Counted from the stretch's first letter, positions 1 through 8,287 are shown. The stretch is DNA of 64,000 nt from Eubacteriaceae bacterium (GCA_910574015.1 CAJSYQ010000003.1:1-64000), one strand, 5' to 3'. Numbers and translations are program-made. The notes: a model not told the origin generated them from the sequence alone.

Positions 1-234
1 AAGCTCTACCGCAACTTTTCCTGTCTCCTGCTTATAAAGCTCAGTTTCTTTGGCTGCCTGTTCTTTCGCCCATGACATTAACTGATTTTTATCACCATCA
101 AAATGTTCTAAGAGAGAATTATATTTTCCAAGCTTTTTGTAAATGCGGGAAGATGATTTACCGTTTTCTTTTCGAAATGACTGGTAAATATAGACATCTT
201 AATTATTTTTGCTGCCTGTAATTGCAATATACAT
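1..234 (-). pseudogene. IS-type transposase, N-terminal part, premature stop, runs off the left edge
   Basis: Read on the minus strand from ATG at 234-232, the frame gives MYIAITGSKNN, then TAA at 201-199, and then continues open to base 1 with DVYIYQSFRKENGKSSSRIY and a tail rich in Lys/Glu (SWAKEQAAKETELYKQETGK). This start and the YxSFRKENGKSSSRI..KLG pattern look like the beginning of IS1634/IS4-group transposases of Clostridia. An A-rich promoter-like stretch and a ribosome site (aaaggggtttttctt) precede the ATG. The stop in codon 12 would abolish the full-length protein, so I call it a pseudogene. The family assignment is from memory of the motif, and the rest of the element lies outside the window. 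Confidence 0.6.
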
Positions 235-666
235 GATAAGAAAAACCCCTTTTCTTTATAGTATAACACACTATTACAAACAAGTACATATAGAATCAAA
301 AAATTTGACAAAAAAATACAGGCATTACAAGGCCTGCAACGTATTTTTCTCTTATTCAACTGTCAAACTCCCGAAACTACGCCATGCTCCGTATCTGCTT
401 TCTTATTCTAACTCATTTCTTCAAAAAATTCAATTGTTTTTTTAATAAATTTATATAAATTTACAGGATGAATTGATTTTATCTTTCTGAATTCCAAAAT
501 TATTAGGCTTCTTATAAATTTCGCTTATAAATGTGGATAACAAGAACTCAAAACCTACTTGACAAATCAATGCATAAGTTGGTAAAATGTATTTCGATAT
601 AATAAATATAGTGTGAAACATTTGTGAAATGTCTACACACGGGATTAAAAAAGGAGAAAGAAAACT
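235..666. other. AT-rich gene-free spacer between IS remnant and lipoprotein gene
   Basis: No convincing coding frame occurs here; the short frames present lack ribosome sites and family motifs. The left part (about 235-390) is probably the outer end of the insertion element, since it holds the leader of the transposase and a motif (aactgtcaaactcccgaa, about 358-375) that could be a terminal repeat. That last point is inference. The right part carries the promoter of the lipoprotein gene. Confidence 0.5.
559..588 (+). promoter_or_regulatory. Sigma-A type promoter of the lipoprotein gene
   Basis: TTGACA at 559-564 and TAAAAT at 583-588, separated by 18 bases. The ribosome site aaaggag (651-657) and ATG at 667 follow. 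Confidence 0.65.
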
Positions 667-1077
667 ATGAAAAAAATCACATCCAAATTGACGTTACTGT
701 TAATGGTACTGGCTATGACTTTCGGTCTGGTTGCATGCGGTGGGAAAGAATTTTCTTCCATATCAGACTATTTGAATTCTGATCAGGTTAAGACACAGCT
801 TGATTCCGTGAAGAAACAGGTTGAGGGATCTGGTATGAAGATTGATGTTACTGCTGAAGGTGACAAGATGGTCTATACTTATACCTATGAAAAGCTTGAG
901 AAGACAGACGGTATGGCAGAGCAGCTGGAATCTGCGTTGAAGCAGCAGGATTCTACATTCCAGAATACTTGTGAAGAAATCAAAAAGTATGTTGACGTGG
1001 ATACCGCTTATGTTGTGATCAAGTATGTTGACAGCAAAGGGACAGAGATTTACTCTAAGGAATATTCATCCAAATAA
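667..1077 (+). CDS. Small secreted lipoprotein (DUF4854-like)
   Basis: 136 residues. A short basic N-terminus (MKKITSK), a hydrophobic stretch and the lipobox LVAC with Cys24 mark a type II signal peptide, so the mature protein should be lipid-anchored on the outer face of the membrane. The mature part (FSSISDYLNSDQVKTQLDSV and onward) is a small soluble mixed domain with many Lys/Glu, resembling the DUF4854 lipoproteins of Clostridia. The function is unknown. It is monocistronic: its own promoter is upstream and a strong terminator downstream separates it from spoIIIA. Confidence 0.8.
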   Translation: MKKITSKLTLLLMVLAMTFGLVACGGKEFSSISDYLNSDQVKTQLDSVKKQVEGSGMKIDVTAEGDKMVYTYTYEKLEKTDGMAEQLESALKQQDSTFQNTCEEIKKYVDVDTAYVVIKYVDSKGTEIYSKEYSSK

Positions 1078-1158
1078 GGCATACATAAAACTACATTGAA
1101 AATAGCAGGATGCCGGGGAACTGTGAGAGGATAAAACAGTCCCCGGCATTCTGCTGTC

Positions 1159-1200
1159 AGGACAGGGTGTATAGAGATAATATACCCTGTCCTTTTTTTT
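1159..1200 (+). terminator. Intrinsic terminator after the lipoprotein gene
   Basis: A perfect 10-bp stem AGGACAGGGT (1159-1168) / ACCCTGTCCT (1184-1193) is followed by an eight-T run. A second GC-rich hairpin lies just upstream (1111-1124 with 1137-1148, TGCCGGGG against CCCCGGCA) but has no T run. Confidence 0.9.
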
Positions 1201-1203
1201 GTA

Positions 1204-1230
1204 ATAATTTATCGGGACAGGCATATACAT
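1204..1230 (+). promoter_or_regulatory. Candidate sigma-E promoter of the spoIIIA operon
   Basis: ATA at 1204-1206 and CATATACAT at 1222-1230, separated by 15 bases, resemble the mother-cell sigma-E pattern (ATA, about 16 bases, CATACA-T). A short leader then leads to the spoIIIAA ribosome site. Sigma-E control of spoIIIA is established in Bacillus and Clostridia; the match here is by eye. Confidence 0.45.
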
Positions 1231-1252
1231 GTTGTAAGGAATGGAGGTAACT

Positions 1253-2167
1253 ATGAAACAGGAAGAAATCATACAGATCCTGCCGGAACGTATCCGCCGG
1301 ATCGTGCAGCAGAGCGTTAGGGAGTGGGATTATCTGCAGGAAATCCACATCCGCAGCGGAGGGAGCATCATACTGGTTATCCAAGGTGATAAAGTAATGC
1401 CGGACCAGGGCGGACAGGTTGTGGGGAACAGGGAATTTCGTGAGATTCTTGAATACATAAGCAATTATTCCATGTATGCATTTGAAGAAGAGCTTCGAAA
1501 GGGCTATCTGACGATACCGGGCGGACACCGTGTTGGTGTGGCGGGAAAGGTGCTGATGGAGCAGGGACAGGTAAAAACCATCCGTCATATGGCGTTTCTC
1601 AACATTCGTGTCTCCCATGAGGTGACGGGGTGTGCGGACAGAGTCATGCCATATCTATTTGAGAAAGGGAGATTTTTGTCTACCCTTATCGTTTCACCGC
1701 CGGGAGCGGGAAAGACAACGCTGCTGCGGGATATTGTCCGGCAGACCGCCTCAGGGGGGAGAATGTTTCCGGCAAAGAAGGTATCGGTAATAGATGAGCG
1801 TTCCGAGATTGCCGGATGCTATATGGGGATACCCCAGAGAGATGTGGGAATACACTGTGATGTACTGGACGGCTGCCGGAAACAGGAGGGAATCTATATG
1901 ATGCTTCGTTCCATGGCGCCGGAGGTCATCGCTGTGGATGAGATTGGGGCGGAGCAGGATTATGAGGCGTTAAATACGGCTCTGACAAGCGGATGTGCCC
2001 TGCTGGCCACCGTCCATGGAAACTCTTTCCGGCATATCCGGGAGAAACCTCAGCTCAAGAGGATCATGGAGGAAAAGATGTTTGAGAGGATCCTTTTTCT
2101 TCAGGGCGGAGAGCCAGGTAAGGGGATGACAGTGTATGACAGCAGGGGGCAGGTGATGACCAGATGA
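1253..2167 (+). CDS. spoIIIAA: Stage III sporulation protein AA, secretion-type ATPase
   Basis: 304 residues from ATG 1253, chosen because ggagg at 1243-1247 fits it; an ATG at 1241 overlaps that site. The protein has a Walker A motif SPPGAGKTT (about residues 148-156), a Walker B-type stretch (PEVIAVDEIG) and a C-terminal ATVHG motif, as in VirB11/GspE-like ATPases. It is thought to power the mother-cell part of the SpoIIIA-SpoIIQ channel that feeds the forespore. It is first in the operon and overlaps spoIIIAB by 4 bases, implying translational coupling. Confidence 0.96.
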   Translation: MKQEEIIQILPERIRRIVQQSVREWDYLQEIHIRSGGSIILVIQGDKVMPDQGGQVVGNREFREILEYISNYSMYAFEEELRKGYLTIPGGHRVGVAGKVLMEQGQVKTIRHMAFLNIRVSHEVTGCADRVMPYLFEKGRFLSTLIVSPPGAGKTTLLRDIVRQTASGGRMFPAKKVSVIDERSEIAGCYMGIPQRDVGIHCDVLDGCRKQEGIYMMLRSMAPEVIAVDEIGAEQDYEALNTALTSGCALLATVHGNSFRHIREKPQLKRIMEEKMFERILFLQGGEPGKGMTVYDSRGQVMTR

Positions 2168-2676
2168 GGATAGCGGGGATGCTGATGATTTTGTCCGGGT
2201 GTATGGGGGCAGGCATTTGGTATAGTCAGCTCTGTATCAGAAAATGGCGCAATCTCCAGAACTGCCAGAAGGCGCTGATGATCCTGAGAAATGAGATAAT
2301 CTATGGCAGGACTCCCCTTCCTGTGGCATTTGCGCAGATGGCGGGAAGGACAAGCGGAAGTGTATCGGTTTTCTTTGATACGGTGTCCCGGCGGCTGGAA
2401 GAGGGCGGCGGACGGCTGGAGGATATATGGACTGCGTCACTGCAGGAGATTCTCACGGCCAGTGAGATGCGGCAGGAGGATCGGCAGGAACTGGCGGGAC
2501 TGGGAAATACGCTGGGATATCTGGATGCCCGGATGCAGGTGCAGGCGCTTGAGCTCTATGAAAAGAGGCTGGAGGGAAGCCTTCTGGCGTGGGAGCAGGA
2601 GAAGGAGAAAAAGGCCAGGCTGTATCCGGTATTGGGAACAATGGGCGGAGCACTGATCTGTCTGATCATTATGTAG
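2164..2676 (+). CDS. spoIIIAB: Stage III sporulation protein AB
   Basis: 170 residues, starting at an ATGA overlap with spoIIIAA. An N-terminal membrane segment (about residues 2-22) is followed by a long helical region and a C-terminal hydrophobic segment (LGTMGGALICLIIM), the GspF-like topology of SpoIIIAB. It is a membrane component of the SpoIIIA complex and is assigned mainly from its position between AA and AC, supported by size and topology. Confidence 0.92.
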   Translation: MRIAGMLMILSGCMGAGIWYSQLCIRKWRNLQNCQKALMILRNEIIYGRTPLPVAFAQMAGRTSGSVSVFFDTVSRRLEEGGGRLEDIWTASLQEILTASEMRQEDRQELAGLGNTLGYLDARMQVQALELYEKRLEGSLLAWEQEKEKKARLYPVLGTMGGALICLIIM

Positions 2677-2697
2677 CATGGGTGAATAGAGGTAGCT

Positions 2698-2892
2698 ATG
2701 GAAATAACAATAATTTTTAGGATTGCATTGGTTGGGATTCTGGTGACGATACTGAACCAGATACTGAAACAGTCGGGAAGGGAAGAACAGGCATTTCTTG
2801 TCAGTCTGGCGGGGCTTATGCTGGTACTCTTCTGGGTGATTCCATATATATCTGAACTATTTCAGACGGTAGAGGACTTATTTACCTTTTAA
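2698..2892 (+). CDS. spoIIIAC: Stage III sporulation protein AC
   Basis: 64 residues with two hydrophobic helices joined by a short charged loop containing the conserved-looking NQILKQSGREEQAF segment. The ribosome site gaggtag lies just before the ATG. Small integral membrane subunit of the SpoIIIA complex, paralogous to the N-terminus of SpoIIIAD. Confidence 0.93.
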   Translation: MEITIIFRIALVGILVTILNQILKQSGREEQAFLVSLAGLMLVLFWVIPYISELFQTVEDLFTF

Positions 2893-2920
2893 TTGCTGAT
2901 CAGGGAAGGGGGGATGAGTT

Positions 2921-3301
2921 TTGCTAAAGGTAGTTCTAATGGGAGTTGCGGCGATATTCCTGTCAATGCTGGCTGGAAATATCCGGCGGGAGTATGGGAT
3001 CGCCATTGCCTTATGTGCGGCGGCAGCCATCTCCGCGTATGGGCTTAGCAGGATATCGCTGATCATGGAGCGGATTCAGGCATTTGAGAATGCCATTGGG
3101 CTGGAACATGAGTATATGGCAGTTTTGTTTAAAATGGTAGGCATTGCCTATCTGACGCAGCTTGCGGTGAGTCTGTGCGGGGATGCCGGACAGGGTGCCA
3201 TAGCCAGCCAGATTGGATTTGCCGGGAAGGTCAGTATGCTTATTGTCAGCCTGCCGGTGATCTCCTCTCTAGTGAAAACGATAGGTGAACTGTTATCATG
3301 A
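2921..3301 (+). CDS. spoIIIAD: Stage III sporulation protein AD
   Basis: 126 residues. The start is TTG at 2921 with a purine-rich site (gggaagggggg) about 8 bases upstream; the nearby ATG at 2914 is out of frame. Four hydrophobic segments are visible, with the AC-like first part ending in RISLIMERIQAFENAIG. Integral membrane component of the SpoIIIA channel. Its end overlaps spoIIIAE by 4 bases. Confidence 0.93.
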   Translation: MLKVVLMGVAAIFLSMLAGNIRREYGIAIALCAAAAISAYGLSRISLIMERIQAFENAIGLEHEYMAVLFKMVGIAYLTQLAVSLCGDAGQGAIASQIGFAGKVSMLIVSLPVISSLVKTIGELLS

Positions 3302-4506
3302 AGAAAAGGAATGGTAAATGGATTTTAGTTTTGATGTTCTGCGCCCTGTTGATGGGAGGTGCGGTATGCTGCGTGAAGGCAGCAGCCACAGGAGGGATGG
3401 AGAGAGACGACTATGCCGGGACAGAGAAGGCTGTGGAGGGCCAGGACAGTTATAATGTGACAGAATGGCAGGACAGCATCCCGCTGGATGAGGTGGAGAG
3501 TGCGTTTCGCAGTATGCAGGGGGAGGAAAGCAGTTTTTCCATAAAAGAATATGTGGAAGATATTATGGCGGGACGTGCCTCCTTCTCATTGGCGGAGATC
3601 TGGAATAAGGGGATCACGCATATCGCAGACCAGTTTAATAATCAGAGGAGAGTACTATTTCAGATTCTTGCCCTGGGGATCATTGCCGGCATCTTTATTA
3701 ACTTTTCTGGGACGATCGGGGACCGCAACCTGGGGGAGATGGGCTTTTATGTCACCTATTTATTATTATTTGCCACCATGACGACGGGCTTTTATATGGT
3801 ATATCATGTGGCATCGGAGACCATCGGCAATTTGCTGGATTTCATGAGGGCGCTGGTACCGGCCTTTTCCCTGTCGCTTCTTATGGGAACCGGGGGAGGG
3901 ACATCGGCGGCATACTATGAATCCATGCTTATCGCCATCAGCCTTCTGGAGGCACTGATGGTAAATATTCTCCTCCCCGGTGTACAGATATATTTTTTCC
4001 TCAGTATGATGAACCAACTGGCAGAGAATCATTTTTCCCGGCTTACCGAGCTTGTTCGCAGTTTCCTGCGGTGGAGTCAGAAGATCCTTTTCGGCGTGCT
4101 GGTGGGATATCAGGGGATACAGGGAATCCTGCTGCCAGTGATCGACAGGGTAAAGAATAATACGGTGCTGCAGACGGCGAAGGGACTGCCGGGAGTGGGA
4201 AACACGGTGAGAAGCGTGGCGGATACGGTGGTGGGGAGCGGTATGCTGATCAAAAGCGCCATCGGGGTTGGCGGCCTCATCTGCATTCTCGTGCTCTGTT
4301 TCTATCCGCTGGTTAAGATTCTTATCTTTACTCTGCTATACCGGATCGGCGGCGCGGTTGTGCAGCCGGTGAGTGACCGTCGGGTGGCTGCCGCCCTCCA
4401 TGCGGCGGCGGAGAGCGGAAGGATTCTGGCAGGCTATGTATTTGCCGCGGCGCTGATGTTTCTTATATCCATTATTATCGTTCTGGTATGTACGAATATT
4501 ATATAA
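3298..4506 (+). CDS. spoIIIAE: Stage III sporulation protein AE
   Basis: 402 residues, the usual family length. A signal-like N-terminal helix (WILVLMFCALLMGGAVCCV) precedes a hydrophilic extracytoplasmic stretch of about 110 residues, then about seven membrane helices with the family motif LVPAFSLSLLMGTGGGTSAA near residues 185-205. It is the largest membrane subunit of the SpoIIIA complex, with a permease-like fold. It starts at an ATGA overlap with spoIIIAD. Confidence 0.95.
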   Translation: MKKRNGKWILVLMFCALLMGGAVCCVKAAATGGMERDDYAGTEKAVEGQDSYNVTEWQDSIPLDEVESAFRSMQGEESSFSIKEYVEDIMAGRASFSLAEIWNKGITHIADQFNNQRRVLFQILALGIIAGIFINFSGTIGDRNLGEMGFYVTYLLLFATMTTGFYMVYHVASETIGNLLDFMRALVPAFSLSLLMGTGGGTSAAYYESMLIAISLLEALMVNILLPGVQIYFFLSMMNQLAENHFSRLTELVRSFLRWSQKILFGVLVGYQGIQGILLPVIDRVKNNTVLQTAKGLPGVGNTVRSVADTVVGSGMLIKSAIGVGGLICILVLCFYPLVKILIFTLLYRIGGAVVQPVSDRRVAAALHAAAESGRILAGYVFAAALMFLISIIIVLVCTNII

Positions 4507-4576
4507 ACGGGACTGGGGCACAGGAGCTTATGTCCCGGCGGAGACTGCTGTTACAGGCTGGAAAGGAGAAGAGGAG

Positions 4577-4816
4577 ATGAAGGAGATTCTTTTAATGGTA
4601 CAGAGGGTTACTGTATTTATACTGATCGCTACACTGGTGACAAATATTTTTTCTGGAACGGAATATAAGAAGTATCTGCAGTATGCCATGGGACTTATTG
4701 TGATCGTGCTGGTAGTGTCTCCCTTTTTTAAGCTGATCAGCAGGGGGATTGATTTGCGTGAGTGGACAGATCTTACGATACAGGAGGGAATATCGGGTGA
4801 AGACGGAAGAGATTAA
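4577..4816 (+). CDS. spoIIIAF: Stage III sporulation protein AF, short form
   Basis: 79 residues: two membrane helices (VTVFILIATLVTNIFSG and YAMGLIVIVLVVSPFFKLI) with the GTEYKKYLQYAMG loop typical of SpoIIIAF, then a tail of about 20 residues. Bacillus SpoIIIAF is about 206 residues and ends in a soluble domain that is missing here. The ribosome site and GTG start of spoIIIAG lie inside its last codons, so the short end appears natural rather than a local frameshift. A good ribosome site (aaaggag...gaggag) precedes the ATG. Confidence 0.88.
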   Translation: MKEILLMVQRVTVFILIATLVTNIFSGTEYKKYLQYAMGLIVIVLVVSPFFKLISRGIDLREWTDLTIQEGISGEDGRD

Positions 4817-5336
4817 AAAGCTGATACAAAAAGTGGGTCCCCTGCGTCTTGGGGCGGTAGTGATATGCGGGATATTACTGATCCTTATTTCTTACGGGGT
4901 TTCTTTTGAAAAGGCTGGCGGGGAAAGCGGGGACAAAGAGTCGGCGGCGGTGGAGACTGACGTCATGGTGCAGCAGAACCGGTACAGGGAGCAGATGAAA
5001 CAGGAGCTTATCGAACTGTTGAGACGAGTCGAGGGAGTGGGCAGCGTGGAAGTGATGCTGACGCTGAAAGCCACCAATGAGAAGGTGACCCTGAAGGACA
5101 ATTCGGACAGAGGGAATGGGACAGAGGAGCAGACCGTCCTGATTGAGGACAGTGAGAGGAATTCATCGCCCTATGTGATACAGGAAAAGGAGCCGGAATT
5201 GGAAGGGGTAGTTATTGTCTGTGACGGTGGTGCGGATGCTGGAGTGAAAAGAGAAATAACTGAGGCAGTCGGTGCATTATTTCAGATAGAGAGTCATAAA
5301 ATTAAAATAATGAAGAGTAAGGAGGCAAAGGAGTGA
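4797..5336 (+). CDS. spoIIIAG: Stage III sporulation protein AG
   Basis: 179 residues from GTG 4797, chosen for aggaggg at 4782-4788; an upstream in-frame ATG at 4749 has no ribosome site. It has one membrane helix near residues 18-36 and then a soluble domain facing the intermembrane space, with the ring-building-type segment (LRRVEGVGSVEVMLTLKAT) and a second half (GVVIVCDGGADAGVKREITE). SpoIIIAG homologues form large rings in the feeding channel. It overlaps spoIIIAF by 20 bases and spoIIIAH by 4. Confidence 0.94.
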   Translation: MKTEEIKKLIQKVGPLRLGAVVICGILLILISYGVSFEKAGGESGDKESAAVETDVMVQQNRYREQMKQELIELLRRVEGVGSVEVMLTLKATNEKVTLKDNSDRGNGTEEQTVLIEDSERNSSPYVIQEKEPELEGVVIVCDGGADAGVKREITEAVGALFQIESHKIKIMKSKEAKE

Positions 5337-6007
5337 AAAAACTTTTGCGTAAAAACCAGATTATCATCACAGGGCTAGTTGTCATGGTGGCAATGGCCGG
5401 GTACTTAAGTATGACAGAGCGGGATGAACTTAGTATGACCACAGAAAATGAGGTGATACAGGATGATGAGGTGGCGGACATCTCAGATGAGGATATCGTA
5501 CTGGACGATGGAGATTCTGCCAGCGGCGTATCGGTGGCGGCGGCTTCGGCAGATGAAACCAAGACACCGGCCAAGGTGACAGAGGGATCCTCCGGAGAAC
5601 TGGCGTCCAGGGAAAATGCCGGAGAGGCCGTGCTGGTGAGCAACACCGTTACAAAAAACTACTTTGAAGAAGCAAAGCTGTCCCGTGAACAGACAAGGGC
5701 GAAGAATAAGGATACGCTGACACAGCTGGTCAATAACCAGAATGCTTCGGATGCACAGAAACAGAAGGCCATGAATGAGATTATGAATATGACGCAGGTC
5801 AGTGAGAAGGAGACAGCTACAGAGAATCTCCTTGCTGCCAAAGGATTCAATGAGGCGGTAGTGACGATACTGGACGACAGTGTGGATGTTGTGGTGAATG
5901 CCCAGGAACTCACAGAGCAGCAGATCGCTCAGATTGAGGATGTGGTGAAACGGAAGACGGAATGCGCGGCAGATAAAATTGTCATTTCTCCTGTTGGCAA
6001 AAAGTAA
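5333..6007 (+). CDS. spoIIIAH: Stage III sporulation protein AH
   Basis: 224 residues from a GTG in a GTGA overlap, with ggagg at 5321-5325. One membrane helix near the N-terminus (IIITGLVVMVAMAGYLSM), an acidic low-complexity linker of about 75 residues, then a C-terminal YscJ/FliF-like ring-building domain (EKETATENLLAAKGFNEAVV onward). SpoIIIAH binds forespore SpoIIQ across the intermembrane space to form the channel. Last gene of the operon; the -35 element of the next promoter lies in its final codons. Confidence 0.95.
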   Translation: MKKLLRKNQIIITGLVVMVAMAGYLSMTERDELSMTTENEVIQDDEVADISDEDIVLDDGDSASGVSVAAASADETKTPAKVTEGSSGELASRENAGEAVLVSNTVTKNYFEEAKLSREQTRAKNKDTLTQLVNNQNASDAQKQKAMNEIMNMTQVSEKETATENLLAAKGFNEAVVTILDDSVDVVVNAQELTEQQIAQIEDVVKRKTECAADKIVISPVGKK

Positions 6008-6022
6008 TAAATCTGTTATAAT
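5994..6022 (+). promoter_or_regulatory. Strong vegetative promoter of the asp23-nusB-xseA operon
   Basis: TTGGCA (5994-5999) and TATAAT (6017-6022) are 17 bases apart, and TG one base upstream makes an extended -10. It separates the housekeeping run from the sporulation operon, with the -35 inside the spoIIIAH coding end. Confidence 0.8.
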
Positions 6023-6074
6023 AGGAAAATAATAGTTATATGAGATTATCATATAGACAGGAGGTACCAGGATC

Positions 6075-6452
6075 ATGACAGACAACAATCATGATACATT
6101 TGAAAGCCAGTCCGGGATTGGAGAGGTTCAGATTGCCAATGAAGTAGTTTCCAGCATTGCGGGGATTTCAGCTTCAGAAGTTGAGGGTGTGGAGTCCATG
6201 GCAGGCGGGTTTAAGAATGAGCTGGCAGGAAAGTTCGGCGTCAGGAATCTGTCCAAGGGTGTCAAGGTAGAGGTGAATGACGATTCTGTGAGAGTGGATC
6301 TTGCCATCAATATGAAATATGGATATAATATTCCAAAGGCCTGCGCGCAGGTGCAGGAGAAGGTCGCACAGGCGATCAATTCCATGACGGGGTTGAGAGT
6401 GAGGGCGGTCAATGTGAGGATTGCCGGAGTAGAGATTGAGAACAAGGACTGA
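6075..6452 (+). CDS. Asp23/Gls24 family envelope protein (YqhY-like)
   Basis: 125 residues with the Asp23 core: IANEVVSSIAGISASEVEGV near residues 21-40, then a domain ending in VRAVNVRIAGVEIE. It is cytosolic. Family members are linked to cell-envelope homeostasis and fatty-acid metabolism (YqhY sits beside nusB in Bacillus, as here). The ribosome site aggaggtacc precedes the ATG. First gene of a long co-directional run. Confidence 0.93.
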   Translation: MTDNNHDTFESQSGIGEVQIANEVVSSIAGISASEVEGVESMAGGFKNELAGKFGVRNLSKGVKVEVNDDSVRVDLAINMKYGYNIPKACAQVQEKVAQAINSMTGLRVRAVNVRIAGVEIENKD

Positions 6453-6481
6453 CAGCGCCCCGTTTGGAAGTGAGGATTGAC

Positions 6482-6880
6482 ATGACAAGACGAGAGATGA
6501 GAGAGTACCTTTTCTGTCTGGTATTTCAGAATGAATTTTATTCGGCAGGGGAGTTTGCGGAGCAGAGGGATAATTATCTTCAGGAAAAGGAACTAAAGGA
6601 AAAGGAAAGACAGGAAATCCTGGATAAGCTGGAGGCACTGATCCAGAAGCTGCCGGAGATCGATGAGAAGATATCTGCCCATTCACGCGGGTGGAAAATT
6701 GACCGGATTGCGAAAGCGGAGCTGGCGCTTCTGCGTCTGGCCATATACGAGTCATTGTATGACGATAGTGTACCGGTTGGTGTGGCGGTGAATGAAGCGG
6801 TAGAACTGGCAAAGCAGTATGGTGAGGACAATGGGTCTGCTTTTGTCAATGGAATCCTGGGGAAAATAGTAAATGAATAG
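6482..6880 (+). CDS. nusB: Transcription antitermination factor NusB
   Basis: 132 residues from ATG 6482, chosen for tgagga at 6471-6476; an in-frame TTG at 6464 is the less likely alternative. All-helical NusB fold, with the recognisable C-terminal half (RLAIYESLYDDSVPVGVAVN, EAVELAKQYGEDNGSAFVNG, ILGKI). It works with NusA/E/G in rRNA antitermination. Its last 8 bases overlap xseA. Confidence 0.96.
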   Translation: MTRREMREYLFCLVFQNEFYSAGEFAEQRDNYLQEKELKEKERQEILDKLEALIQKLPEIDEKISAHSRGWKIDRIAKAELALLRLAIYESLYDDSVPVGVAVNEAVELAKQYGEDNGSAFVNGILGKIVNE

Positions 6881-8093
6881 AGGAAAAGTGTATTCCGTCT
6901 CTTCCGTGAACCAGTATATTAAGAATATGTTTTCAAACGAATATGCCCTGTCGGTTGTATTTGTAAAAGGCGAGATATCCAATTGCAAATATCATAGCTC
7001 TGGGCATATTTATTTTACGATCAAGGACGAGGGCTCGCAGCTGGCCTGCGTCATGTTCCGCGGAGACCGGGGAGGACTCGGTTTCACAATGGAAAATGGT
7101 CAGGAGGTCGTTGCAGGAGGCTCCATCAATGTTTATGAGAGAGACGGAAAATATCAACTATATGCAAAAAAAATCGTTCTGGCAGGAGATGGCATCCTGG
7201 CGGAGCGGTATGAACAATTAAAGAAAAAACTGGGTCTTGCCGGATATTTTGACGAGAACCGGAAGCTTCCGGTACCGAGATACGTCAGGCGGGTGGGGAT
7301 TGTCACAGCGCAGACCGGGGCCGCCGTGCAGGATATGATTCATATCGCCAGGCGGCGGAATCCTTATGTACAACTGATTCTGTATCCCGCCAAGGTTCAG
7401 GGGGAAGGGGCAGCAGAGACCATTGCAGCGGGAATCCGTGTTCTGGATAATGCAGATGTGGATGTGATCATCGTTGGCCGAGGCGGCGGCTCCATGGAAG
7501 ATCTGTGGGCATTTAATGAGGAGACAGTGGCAGATGCGGTCTTTGCCTGCCGCACTCCTGTGATCTCTGCGGTGGGACATGAAACGGATTTCACCATAAC
7601 AGACTTTGTGGCGGATCTGAGGGCGCCGACGCCGTCCGCGGCAGCAGAACTCGCCATATACGATGTGAGACAGGCGCTGGAACTACTCTATGATTATAAG
7701 GACCGCCTGGCCCGGAGCATTCTCCGTCAGGTTGAGACAAGCGCAGAGAGATTGGGCTTTCTGGAGGATAAGCTACAGGGCCGTCATCCGGAGCAGCAGA
7801 TCCGGGAGCAGAGGCAGCGGATCACAAATCTGGAGGATCGGCTTACTGTCCTGATCACGCAGCTCTGCAGGGAGAGAAAGCATGAATTTGCCCTGCTGGC
7901 AGGGCGGCTTGACAGCGTCAGCCCGCTGAAAAAGCTACAGAGCGGATACGCCTATGTGTCCGATGAGGAGGAAAATATGATAGATTCGGCTCACGGGTTG
8001 AAAAACGGTGACAGGATCTGTGTGACATTTGCCGATGGCACAGTGTCAGCCGAAGTCAGAGAAATCACATTATCTGAGAACGGAGGGAAATAG
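6873..8093 (+). CDS. xseA: Exodeoxyribonuclease VII large subunit
   Basis: 406 residues, normal length. An N-terminal OB-fold DNA-binding domain (residues about 1-105, with VFVKGEISNCKYHSSGHIYF) precedes the catalytic domain with VIIVGRGGGSMEDLWAFNEE and the GHETDFTITDFVADLRAPTP block, then a long coiled region. It degrades single-stranded DNA in both directions in complex with XseB, the next gene. Confidence 0.97.
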   Translation: MNRGKVYSVSSVNQYIKNMFSNEYALSVVFVKGEISNCKYHSSGHIYFTIKDEGSQLACVMFRGDRGGLGFTMENGQEVVAGGSINVYERDGKYQLYAKKIVLAGDGILAERYEQLKKKLGLAGYFDENRKLPVPRYVRRVGIVTAQTGAAVQDMIHIARRRNPYVQLILYPAKVQGEGAAETIAAGIRVLDNADVDVIIVGRGGGSMEDLWAFNEETVADAVFACRTPVISAVGHETDFTITDFVADLRAPTPSAAAELAIYDVRQALELLYDYKDRLARSILRQVETSAERLGFLEDKLQGRHPEQQIREQRQRITNLEDRLTVLITQLCRERKHEFALLAGRLDSVSPLKKLQSGYAYVSDEEENMIDSAHGLKNGDRICVTFADGTVSAEVREITLSENGGK

Positions 8094-8287
8094 TGGAACT
8101 GGAAGAGATTATGGAGAAGCTGGAGGATACAGTAAAGAAGATGGAACAGGAAAAATTGTCTTTGGAGGAATCCTACCAGTGCTTTTCTGAGGGAATGAAA
8201 TATGTCAGGGAAGGAAATAAAGCCATCGATCAGGTTGAGAAGAAGATACAGATACTGATGGGGGATGAAGGTGATGGGGATGATTGA
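8093..8287 (+). CDS. xseB: Exodeoxyribonuclease VII small subunit
   Basis: 64 residues from GTG 8093, sharing one base with the xseA stop and preceded by cggaggg. The family helix-turn pattern is clear: LEEIMEKLEDTVKKMEQEKL, then SLEESYQCFSEGMKYV. Partner of XseA; several copies bind one large subunit. Confidence 0.95.
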   Translation: MELEEIMEKLEDTVKKMEQEKLSLEESYQCFSEGMKYVREGNKAIDQVEKKIQILMGDEGDGDD

